Program-made: the position numbers and the translations under genes
Part shown: positions 1-7,145 of the stretch, piece by piece
How positions within the stretch are numbered: the first letter of the stretch is position 1
Layout of the letters: the number at the start of each line of letters is the position of its first letter
Assembly: GCF_011684115.1 (NCBI RefSeq)
Contig: NZ_JAADJV010000002.1
Span: forward strand, 619,209 to 683,208
DNA: 64,000 nt
DNA from: Rahnella aceris
GTDB lineage: Bacteria > Pseudomonadota > Gammaproteobacteria > Enterobacterales > Enterobacteriaceae
Reading direction: 5' to 3'
The notes under the pieces: model-generated
What the model was told of the DNA's origin: nothing
What the model saw: only the letters and a program-made list of their open reading frames with translations
The model's database searches: none

Positions 1-1512
1 GGTCTGATGATTCAGATAATCCCGGAACGACATGCGCGGGGCGTTATTTTCCCAGGCCGATTGCAGCGTGCCCAGCAGGTCAGTGGTTTTCGACGTGATT
101 TCCGGCGTGGTGATGTCGGATTCCAGTGCGCCTTTCACATATTTCTGAATATGTGTTGAGTTGCTGGCGGACTGAGCCACTGTGGCACTCATCAGCGCAC
201 CTTTGTGATATTGCACGGACGTCGTGCTTTCTGCCTTGTCATCAATCTGATAGTAAAGGTAATTCTGCGAGTTGCGGTCGCTGGTCAGATTCAGTTTCAG
301 CCCCGGTGTCAGCGATGCATGATAACTGGCGGCCAGATGTGACTGTTGCTTCTGCGTGATATTGCGGTCCTGCGTACCCGTGCCGGTGATCGTGCTGGTT
401 TGAGAAACCTGATAAGAGAACGTATCGGTTTCATCCGGGCGCATCGGATTGGTGGAATCGACCGGTGTCTGCGAGACTGACGCCGTGAAATCCGCCAGCC
501 CGGTCATCATGTTTTTATCGGTTTTGGTCAGCGAGAAATAAACCGGCTCAGCACCCCCGCTTTTATAAGTCGTCGCGGTTTCGCCATAATTGCTGTTCAG
601 CGCCGTAAAGGCATCTTTGAACATGTTCATCAGCGATTCGTCACCATTGCCACGATTACCCGCGCTGCTGATTTGTTTCAGATAACTGTTCAGCGCCTGC
701 TTCTGCTGGCTTTCTGTGCCCAGCAGTGCGCGCTTACTCATGTCGACGCTGATATCCACCGTGCCAGCAACACCGGTCGATTTCACTGAGCGGGTATTCG
801 CATCAGCATGAAAATCCAGCGTCTGGGTATTGGTGGTGCCCAGCGTGGCGTGTAAGTCCACCGACGACAGCACCGAGGTATCAAACTTCGTCAGGCCACT
901 CAGATCGAGCTTCGGCGGTTGCGCCGTCAGGCCATCAATCGCTTTCTGAAAACCTTCCGCAAGACCGGCCAGCGCTTTGCGATCGGCATCGCTGAGCGTG
1001 CCTTTGCTGACATTCACCTGCACGCCGAGTCCGTCATCATCACTGCCCAGCGTGATATCCACCAGTGCGCCGCTGGCAGTTTTAATGCTCAGGCTTATCT
1101 GGTTATCAGCTTTGGTATGAAGTTGGGTTTGGGCGGCAACGTTGGCCGCCGAACGGGTCGACTGAGCGGAAGTCTGCTTCATCACCGATTGCGAATAACT
1201 GCTGCTGTCGGTAGTGAAACGCTCAAGCAGCGCCGCACCGAGTCCGGTAAAACGCGCCGCATTGCCGGAATGGCTGAAGTTCGATGCAAGCTTTGAAGAC
1301 ATCAGATCACTGGAAGAACGTTCCCAGACCAGTGCCGGTTTGGTGATGTTGTAGACCGGCGAAGCGGTGTCCGCCTGGCCGATCATTACCGTGGTGGATT
1401 GCGCCGTCGAAGCCTGCTGCTGGCTGGCTGCAGTAGTGACTGCCGTCAGTGATTTTGTTGACGTAACCAGCGTGTTGAGCGCCTGATTACCTGTCGCAGA
1501 GATAACTGTCAT
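1..1512 (-). CDS. Uncharacterised Ser/Thr/Ala-rich protein, 5' part only (runs off left edge)
   Basis: An open minus-strand frame runs from ATG 1512 to the window edge, giving 504 codons without a stop. It starts MTVISATGNQALNTL, with AGGGA about 10 bases upstream. The protein is rich in Ser, Thr, Ala and Gln and has no cysteine that I saw. It has no signal peptide or membrane segment. A stretch near residues 180-220 (SDADRKALAGLAEGFQKAI, then LDLSGLTKFD) looks like a structured core after a disordered N-terminus of about 100 residues. I do not recognise the family. The composition recalls secreted or surface-appendage-associated proteins, but that is only an impression. The gene reads out of the window, away from hpxO. 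Confidence 0.75.
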   Translation of the reverse strand, partial: MTVISATGNQALNTLVTSTKSLTAVTTAASQQQASTAQSTTVMIGQADTASPVYNITKPALVWERSSSDLMSSKLASNFSHSGNAARFTGLGAALLERFTTDSSSYSQSVMKQTSAQSTRSAANVAAQTQLHTKADNQISLSIKTASGALVDITLGSDDDGLGVQVNVSKGTLSDADRKALAGLAEGFQKAIDGLTAQPPKLDLSGLTKFDTSVLSSVDLHATLGTTNTQTLDFHADANTRSVKSTGVAGTVDISVDMSKRALLGTESQQKQALNSYLKQISSAGNRGNGDESLMNMFKDAFTALNSNYGETATTYKSGGAEPVYFSLTKTDKNMMTGLADFTASVSQTPVDSTNPMRPDETDTFSYQVSQTSTITGTGTQDRNITQKQQSHLAASYHASLTPGLKLNLTSDRNSQNYLYYQIDDKAESTTSVQYHKGALMSATVAQSASNSTHIQKYVKGALESDITTPEITSKTTDLLGTLQSAWENNAPRMSFRDYLNHQT

Positions 1513-1637
1513 CCCGATGAGTCCCTATGTTTTTGCGCCATAGCGCCAGTGGATACCTTGATCCTTCTGATGCTATTTTCGGCAAAAACACAGGAAGCTT
1601 TAAGGATATGTAAAAGTTGTTTCTTACGCCCCCGACG

Positions 1638-2795
1638 TTATTCCAGCGGACCGCCCAGAATGGTTTCGCACATGCCGGAAAGAATGCGTTCGCCGGTTTC
1701 GCTTTTCAGATCCTCATACCATTGTTCGGTCACGGCCATTTCTTTGCCGTGGGTGACATCGCAGCGTTTACGCGCCTTCAGCACCAGATCCTTCACGCGA
1801 TATGCCCGTTTTTCCTGATAACGCAGCAATGCATCTTCAATGCCTAATGAATTGGTTTGCAGCATATTTGCCAGCACCACTGCATCTTCCATCGCCGCGC
1901 AACCGCCCTGCCCGATATCCGGCGTGGTGCTGTGGCCGGAATCACCGAGCAGCGCAATCCGTCCTCTGACCAGTTGCATAAAGGGTTCGATGTCGTGGAT
2001 TTCAACGCGGTTGGTGGTTTCAGGATTGATCTGGCTGATCAGCTTCTGCACCGGTTCCGCCCAGCCCGCAAAGTAACCCTGTAAATCCTCGCGTACCGTA
2101 GTGCGATCCTCCGGCAAGCCTTTTGGCAGCGGCACATCAAAGAAAAAGTAGAAACGGTTGCCACTCACCGGCATCAGGGACACGCGTTTACCCTCGCCGA
2201 CAAACGTCGTCCACTGGTCGGCAGGCGCGATGCTTTCATCGATTTCCACCAGGCCGTTCCAGTTAACATAACCGGCATAGCGGCGCTCCGTTGCATAACC
2301 CAGAACGTGCTGGCGGATAATGGAATGGGTGCCGTCAGCGGCAATCAGCAGATCGCCGGTCGCGGAAGTGCCGTCGTCAAACCAGGCGGTGACGCTGCCG
2401 GCAGATTCTTCAACGTGCGTCACGCGCTTGCCAAACTGCACCTGGTCGCGGCCATAAGTCTCCAGCAGCATCGACTGAAGTTCCGCGCGTGCCACCGGAT
2501 ATGGCTGCTCGCCGACGCTTTGGATCAGCGGATCCATACTGAAACGCGTCATGGTCTGACCCTGCTGATATTCTTTGTAGGCCATAAAACGCATGTTGCC
2601 GCCGAGTTCGCGCAGCGCCTCTTTCATGCCGAGATAATTCAGACACTTTACGCCGTTAGGCCAGATGGAAATCGCCGCACCGACCGGTTTGATCTCTTTC
2701 ACTGCCTCGTATACCGCCGTTTCGATACCAAAACGCTTCAGCGCAATCGCCGCACACGCACCGCCAATACCGCCACCAATCACGATCGCTTTCAT
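1638..2795 (-). CDS. hpxO: FAD-dependent urate hydroxylase HpxO
   Basis: Cytosolic flavoprotein monooxygenase that oxidises urate to 5-hydroxyisourate with NADH and O2, the uricase-replacing step of purine catabolism in Klebsiella. The 385 residues match the family length. Visible features are an N-terminal FAD-binding GGGIGG (7-12), the DGTHS stretch near 154-158, and the second FAD motif GDSGHSTTPDIGQGG (284-298). Arg204 in GEGKRVSLMP corresponds to the arginine reported to contact urate in Klebsiella HpxO. ATG 2795 follows a strong AGGGGAG. No other hpx gene (permease, hydrolase, decarboxylase, HpxR) is beside it here, so this is a solitary copy or the rest lies elsewhere. A 10-bp palindrome lies 71-80 bases upstream of the start. 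Confidence 0.93.
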   Translation of the reverse strand: MKAIVIGGGIGGACAAIALKRFGIETAVYEAVKEIKPVGAAISIWPNGVKCLNYLGMKEALRELGGNMRFMAYKEYQQGQTMTRFSMDPLIQSVGEQPYPVARAELQSMLLETYGRDQVQFGKRVTHVEESAGSVTAWFDDGTSATGDLLIAADGTHSIIRQHVLGYATERRYAGYVNWNGLVEIDESIAPADQWTTFVGEGKRVSLMPVSGNRFYFFFDVPLPKGLPEDRTTVREDLQGYFAGWAEPVQKLISQINPETTNRVEIHDIEPFMQLVRGRIALLGDSGHSTTPDIGQGGCAAMEDAVVLANMLQTNSLGIEDALLRYQEKRAYRVKDLVLKARKRCDVTHGKEMAVTEQWYEDLKSETGERILSGMCETILGGPLE

Positions 2796-2865
2796 ATTTT
2801 TCTCCCCTGAGTCTCTTTAGGGAAAAGCAATTTCTGTACCAGAAAGACGATTTGCCGCCAAAGCC

Positions 2866-2875
2866 TTGTATACAA
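2866..2875. promoter_or_regulatory. Palindrome TTGTATACAA upstream of hpxO (possible GntR-type operator)
   Basis: Perfect 10-bp palindrome 71-80 bases before the hpxO start codon. TnGTATACnA cores are typical of FadR/VanR-type GntR regulators. No such regulator gene is nearby, so the assignment is inference. Confidence 0.3.
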
Positions 2876-3041
2876 TCTTAAGTGAAATCAGTAACTGCCG
2901 AAGCGCAGGTGAAATGCGCTAAAACGAGGCGTCGTTTTGGAGCAAGAGTGGCGTAATAGCCGCGAAGTGAATCACTCTGGTGCGAAAGGATGGGGCGGAG
3001 AGAAAGCCGGAGGAAGATTTACATCAGACAAATATTCGCAA
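2876..3041. other. Intergenic stretch between hpxO and the toxin-like islet
   Basis: No gene with convincing codon structure on either strand. Short plus-strand frames cross it but have no ribosome site or protein-like composition. It forms the boundary between normal-composition DNA and the A+T-rich islet. Confidence 0.5.
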
Positions 3042-3067
3042 ATCACTCCCCCAGCAGAGGGAGTGAT
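3042..3067 (-). terminator. Hairpin downstream of the phosphoesterase gene
   Basis: ATCACTCCC and GGGAGTGAT form a 9-bp perfect stem with an 8-base loop, 29 bases after the phosphoesterase stop. Reading on the minus strand the stem is followed by TTTGCGAATATTTG, only moderately T-rich, so this is a plausible but not ideal terminator. Confidence 0.5.
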
Positions 3068-3095
3068 AATTTGGATCCACAAATGCCGCAGTGCG

Positions 3096-4583
3096 TTACT
3101 TGCACCAACCCCAGTGCAGGTTACGAGGTAGCGTTCCCCACGTTTCTATGCAGGTATTTTCCTGTTTGGTCAGTGACTGGGAATATAAAGCCCGTCCCGT
3201 TCCTGTTACGCCTTTAATTTTTACGTTCGTCGCTTCAGCAGGAATAATAACCTGCTGAGTATTACCCAGCGATAATTTATATTCTTTATTGAAATTGGCT
3301 TTAGTACTGCTGTTGGTATAAGTGAGTCTGTAATAACCTGTGTAACCGCCTTTATTACGCAGACTCAGGACGTAACTTTTCGGTACAGGTGCCATTTCCG
3401 GGACGTTGAAATTAAGTGTAAATTCCGCTCCCGGTGACATTTCATCAATTTTATCATTGCTTACCATATATGTTTTTCCCATCTGCTTATTGTAATCAAG
3501 CTCAAGAATCAGCATATCGCCGTAATAAGCCGCCCCGCTGTTTGATGAAGAGATACCATGTGAATGGCCACCAAATCTTATCGAGCCGCCATACTCCCCC
3601 AGTATATCCCGCGTTGGAGTCTCATTTTCACTGTAACTTTCACCTCCATGCTCCAACGCTATTGTTGCTTTACCTTTTATGCCTGCATCGCGTAACTGCT
3701 CACGGAACCAGCCTTCACCGTCCCTGACCTTAACATCATACCGGCGGGCAGCATCCGAATTAAACCCTGAAAATTCCTTCGTATAATGCAAATTATTATT
3801 AAGCTGAATGAAACGAATACCCGCAATATCAAAACTGTAACCGAAACTGCCAATATAGTTGGTACTGAGATGCGGGAATTTATAACCATTCATGACGTCG
3901 TAATCAACGGAAACGACATCTTTCAAACTATTAATATGATCAACTAAATTCCGGATACTACGAATTGCACAGCGATTTTCCCACAAACCACAGTCATTCA
4001 CATTGCCGTCATAATCATGATTACCCAGCCCGTACCAGTAAGGTGCATTAAGTTTGCCAAAAGCTTTCTTGGCATCAGACCACTCGCCACCATGCCCCCA
4101 GTGGGTAATGTCGCCGTTAATAATCGTCCCCCTGAAGGCATCACCGTATTTGTCTTTCAGTGTGTTAATTGCATCAATCTTCTTAAAGTTAGCTTTGCTG
4201 GGTACCGTGTTATATGGCGTAGATGTAGTCTCAGCCCCAAAATGCCAGTCAGACGTAATGGCATAATATTCTTTTGGATGAACAACACGCCACCAGGCAT
4301 TATCTTTTTTATTTTCCGGGTAATACCAGTTTTTACTTTTCGCATTACCATTAAACTTTGCTTCAAAGAATTCAGTAGTCCCGTTAACCTGACGGCCATG
4401 TATTTCACCGACCGTCGTATCAGCGCTCCAGGCTTTTGGCGCAGCAATGGAACCATACACCGCAGAGGTTACCGCCGCGTCCGGGAAGACCTCCTGTCTC
4501 AGCTGTTCTTTCATATTTTTCAGTGCTTCGAATGTTTCTTCCGCACTGTCTGTTGAAACTTCGTAAGGACGGGAATGCTCCAC
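3096..4583 (-). CDS. Calcineurin-type metallophosphoesterase with C-terminal cytolysin-domain-4-like module (main part of a frameshifted gene)
   Basis: Predicted secreted phosphoesterase. All blocks of the calcineurin-like fold are present: SDWHFG (111-116), NGDITHWGHG (156-165), GNHDYDG (188-194), EHGG (311-314) and GGHSHG (338-343), supplying the usual two-metal Asp/His/Asn ligands. Before it, residues 71-100 hold an aromatic module (EFF...NWYYPENKKDNAWW) resembling carbohydrate-binding-like repeats of secreted enterobacterial proteins. Residues about 385-495 resemble domain 4 of cholesterol-dependent cytolysins: alternating strands, VIIPAEATNVKIKG and a late TWGTLP. The membrane-binding undecapeptide is missing. 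There is no credible start: GTG 4583 lacks a ribosome site, and the frame upstream keeps reading as GDGYTDVNGVEHSRP. It is therefore the downstream half of the gene that begins at 5068. Substrate unknown. Confidence 0.8.
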   Translation of the reverse strand: MEHSRPYEVSTDSAEETFEALKNMKEQLRQEVFPDAAVTSAVYGSIAAPKAWSADTTVGEIHGRQVNGTTEFFEAKFNGNAKSKNWYYPENKKDNAWWRVVHPKEYYAITSDWHFGAETTSTPYNTVPSKANFKKIDAINTLKDKYGDAFRGTIINGDITHWGHGGEWSDAKKAFGKLNAPYWYGLGNHDYDGNVNDCGLWENRCAIRSIRNLVDHINSLKDVVSVDYDVMNGYKFPHLSTNYIGSFGYSFDIAGIRFIQLNNNLHYTKEFSGFNSDAARRYDVKVRDGEGWFREQLRDAGIKGKATIALEHGGESYSENETPTRDILGEYGGSIRFGGHSHGISSSNSGAAYYGDMLILELDYNKQMGKTYMVSNDKIDEMSPGAEFTLNFNVPEMAPVPKSYVLSLRNKGGYTGYYRLTYTNSSTKANFNKEYKLSLGNTQQVIIPAEATNVKIKGVTGTGRALYSQSLTKQENTCIETWGTLPRNLHWGWCK

Positions 4584-4588
4584 CCCAT

Positions 4589-5068
4589 TTACATCGGTAT
4601 AACCATCTCCCCTTTTGCAACAACTGGAGAGATATTGTTATCACTGGAATCGACCGTTTTAGCTTCTAATAAACGCACGGCTTGTCCACCTGGCACAGTG
4701 ATTGCTTTTATTTCATATGGACTTGAATTCTCTGAAACCTTATAGCCAGATATTTCGGTTGAGAGTTTCATCCGGGCATAGTCATTTTGATCATCAGGAA
4801 TAGGTAACCCGTCCTGATGAGGGTCAGGTACCGGAACAGGCGCGGGAGGATTAGGAGAAGGACCCGGTGATATTTCCCGTTGCATAGAACTCATGTCGAT
4901 CATCTTCATGCCATCAGGCACAGTGAGTACAACATCCGGTACATGGTAACCACCTCTTTGCGTTGCCACATTGCTAATATTTATTTCTGCTGAGGTATAA
5001 AATGGCAAACAAGCAGCGATAGCCATGGCTATCCTGCCATATTTAATTTTATTTTTTGAGACGAACAC
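4589..5068 (-). CDS. N-terminal part of the secreted phosphoesterase: signal peptide and proline-rich linker
   Basis: GTG 5068 with AAGGG eight bases upstream is the best start, giving MFVSKNKIKYGRIAMAIAAC. An ATG at 5092 is possible but has no ribosome site. Lysines followed by a hydrophobic stretch ending ...FYTSA form a Sec signal peptide, cleaved before EINIS. Next comes a short beta-rich segment and a proline-rich linker near residues 65-90 (SPGPSPNPPAPVPVPDP). The frame stops five codons after an AAAAGGGG tract. Adding one base there joins it to the downstream phosphoesterase to give a protein of about 657 residues. In this sequence the gene is either broken, phase-variable, or affected by a homopolymer miscall. 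Confidence 0.7.
   Translation of the reverse strand: MFVSKNKIKYGRIAMAIAACLPFYTSAEINISNVATQRGGYHVPDVVLTVPDGMKMIDMSSMQREISPGPSPNPPAPVPVPDPHQDGLPIPDDQNDYARMKLSTEISGYKVSENSSPYEIKAITVPGGQAVRLLEAKTVDSSDNNISPVVAKGEMVIPM
4609..4616 (-). other. AAAAGGGG homopolymer tract: probable frameshift position
   Basis: On the minus strand the tract is AAAAGGGG. The upstream frame reads GCA AAA GGG GAG and stops at TAA soon after. The -1 frame continues as GDGYTDVNGVEHSRP into the phosphoesterase. One extra A or G restores a single frame. Confidence 0.7.
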
Positions 5069-5281
5069 ACTTTCACCCTTGAGGTTAATCATTTTACTGT
5101 TAGTAAATTATCGTACCTCGACATTATAATTTGTAACAAACATTTGTTTTAAAATAAATAATTAAGTTGACTTATTTTACAACGACCATTAAACAATCGG
5201 AATACAGAAGTTAAATACATATCAACGCTAAGAATAAAACCTCAAAAGTAGTTTTTCACTGTTATCTGTGAATCCGGAGAT

Positions 5282-5971
5282 TCAGGAAAAAACGGAAGCT
5301 GAATAATGTTCAACCGTCAACATAAAGTACTGGCTGTAGTATTCAGAAAAAATATGTATCAGAAATTTTTCCATTTCATCGCTGATACCATTCTTAAAGG
5401 GAAAAATCGTCTCACCATAATTGGGGTCAAAGATTTTTATTTGATTGGATTCTGCCCTGAGACCTAATGAGTGTCCGCTGGAAGATTTTTTAATCGATAT
5501 ATGACAGCCATTGCCCTGACTGACACTTTTTAATATTGACTGCGCCATGGTAATTGCGGTATTTCCAGTCAATTTTATTTCCTCCCGAATAAAATTAACC
5601 TGATAAGATTTTAGAATGCCATGAAAAACACTTTTCATTTCTTTCATATTCCCGCTGGCACTCAGGTGTTCCTGAAAATTCATGATCCCCCGCACCACCG
5701 TCTTACCTTTTTCACTGGCAATATAGGCACTGAACCGACTCCAGCTTTGACCTGATATCAGGTATGCGCCCACCAGCCCCTGACACACACCGTTTTCAAG
5801 ACCATATTCAACCACCCGGCCGGCGCGATCATAGACATTTCCGGTCCATGCGCCCTTACGTTTTTTCTCATCACAATGATCCCATTTATTTTTCTTAATA
5901 TATTCCCCCTGTCGGAATTTATTATATATCCCATTATAATTTTGTATCAGTCTAACTGAATCCATTCTCAT
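5282..5971 (-). CDS. YopT/AvrPphB-type (peptidase family C58) cysteine protease
   Basis: 229-residue protein with the complete C58 catalytic pattern: Cys63 in NGVCQGLVGAYL, His167 in SSSGHSLGLRA and Asp182 in IKIFDPNYGE. Spacing and flanking residues fit YopT, AvrPphB and NopT effectors, which act inside eukaryotic cells on Rho GTPases or host kinases. The stretch TITMAQ-like/ITMAQSILKSV (near 139-150) occupies the helix before the His strand. There is no Sec signal or membrane segment, and the protein has almost no extra N-terminal region. How it would be delivered is unclear. It lies 214 bases downstream-side of the phosphoesterase start in the same orientation, in equally A+T-rich DNA. The start ATG 5971 has only a weak ribosome site; an ATG two codons later is an alternative. 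Targets are unknown. Confidence 0.8.
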   Translation of the reverse strand: MRMDSVRLIQNYNGIYNKFRQGEYIKKNKWDHCDEKKRKGAWTGNVYDRAGRVVEYGLENGVCQGLVGAYLISGQSWSRFSAYIASEKGKTVVRGIMNFQEHLSASGNMKEMKSVFHGILKSYQVNFIREEIKLTGNTAITMAQSILKSVSQGNGCHISIKKSSSGHSLGLRAESNQIKIFDPNYGETIFPFKNGISDEMEKFLIHIFSEYYSQYFMLTVEHYSASVFS

Positions 5972-6136
5972 AAAATCACTTCATTCCATTATTAAGAAAA
6001 ACTTTGCAAATGATAAAGAAAAAATACTTTCAATGTTGAACATGATTAATTCAGAAAACATAAAGGAAACCTTTTCTTCTAAGGGGTTCTCAGCCTCTGG
6101 TCTGGTGCGAGAGCGGGAAGGTTGATACTCTGCTAA

Positions 6137-6155
6137 GTATTGATATTTCGAATAC
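6137..6155. promoter_or_regulatory. LysR-type inverted repeat GTATT-N9-AATAC
   Basis: Inverted repeat containing a T-N11-A core, 23 bases before the LysR-type gene at 6178. It is a candidate autoregulatory site. Confidence 0.4.
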
Positions 6156-6177
6156 CAAAAGCATAAACATTTAAAAA

Positions 6178-7032
6178 ATGAATCGCTATCCGATGTTCAG
6201 CCCGCAGCAGTTGCTTAGTTTTGTCGCCGTCTGCGAAACCGGCAGTTTTACCCGTGCGGCCGACCGCGTGTACCTGTCGCAATCGACAGTCAGCCAGCAA
6301 ATCCGCCGCCTGGAAGAAGCGCTGGGAAAACCTTTGCTGGAACGCACGTCTCATCAGGTGCAACTGACTGAAGAAGGTGAACGGTTGCTGGGTTATGCGC
6401 GGCGGATTATCGCCCTGAACGGTGAAGCGCACGATGCGCTGAGTGACCAGTGGCCGGACGGCGTAGTGCGTCTCGGCGTGCCTGAAGATTTTGCCGCGGC
6501 TACCACGTCCCTGCTGGCGCAATTCAGCCGCGCCCATCCGCATATTCGCCTCGATGTCACCAGCGGCCTGAGTCACGAACTGCGCCGCGCCTGGCAACAG
6601 GAGATGCTGGATATCATTCTGGTGAAACAACTCACCGGCGAAAAGGCCAACGCCTCGCGCCCCGAGCCGATGCTGTGGCTGGACAGCGCGGCGTTTCCGG
6701 CGTTTGAACGGGATCCCATCCCGCTGGTACTGTTTCCGCTCAACGGGTTATACCGCGAAGAACTGTGTCAGGCACTGGATGCTCTCGGGCGTAGCTGGCG
6801 TATCAGTTACAGCAGCGCCAGTCTCGCCGCGCTGGTCGCTGCCAGTGCGGCCGGATTGGGTGTCACCTTATTGCCCGCCAGTTGCCGCCAGCCGGAGCAC
6901 CGGATTCTTGGGGCAGAAAGCGGATTGCCGCCGATTGATAACGTCGAGCTGGCGCTGTTTTACCGCCACGACGCGACGCCTGCGCAGATTGCACTGGCCG
7001 GAAAATTAAAGGATTTTTGTCAGCTTAGTTAG
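6178..7032 (+). CDS. LysR-family transcriptional regulator
   Basis: 284-residue LysR-type regulator. The N-terminal winged helix-turn-helix is clear (FSPQQLLSFVAVCETGSFTRAA, then STVSQQIRRLEEALG, residues 7-50). It is followed by a short effector-binding domain beginning near residue 92 (GVVRLGVPEDFA). There is no recognisable ribosome site before ATG 6178, and ATG 6193 is an alternative. It lies directly upstream of and codirectional with the amidohydrolase gene 113 bases away, so it probably controls that gene. The inducer is unknown. In base composition it belongs with the chromosome, not with the A+T-rich islet before it. Confidence 0.88.
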   Translation: MNRYPMFSPQQLLSFVAVCETGSFTRAADRVYLSQSTVSQQIRRLEEALGKPLLERTSHQVQLTEEGERLLGYARRIIALNGEAHDALSDQWPDGVVRLGVPEDFAAATTSLLAQFSRAHPHIRLDVTSGLSHELRRAWQQEMLDIILVKQLTGEKANASRPEPMLWLDSAAFPAFERDPIPLVLFPLNGLYREELCQALDALGRSWRISYSSASLAALVAASAAGLGVTLLPASCRQPEHRILGAESGLPPIDNVELALFYRHDATPAQIALAGKLKDFCQLS

Positions 7033-7145
7033 CCATTGCATTTTCCACTGGCAGGCAGTGGGAAAAATCGCAGCCGGAACCGGCGTCATCTTTTAAGGTG
7101 AAGGGAAAAGCAGCATCCTCCCGCATCATGATTAAGGAATTCGAC

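Noticed and set aside
15..359. Short plus-strand frames at the left edge
   Set aside because: They run against a fully open 504-codon minus-strand frame with better codon use.
4609..4616. Programmed -1 frameshifting as explanation of the split phosphoesterase
   Set aside because: The heptamer A AAA GGG does not fit X XXY YYZ, and no clear stimulatory hairpin was seen; a mutation or sequencing error is simpler.
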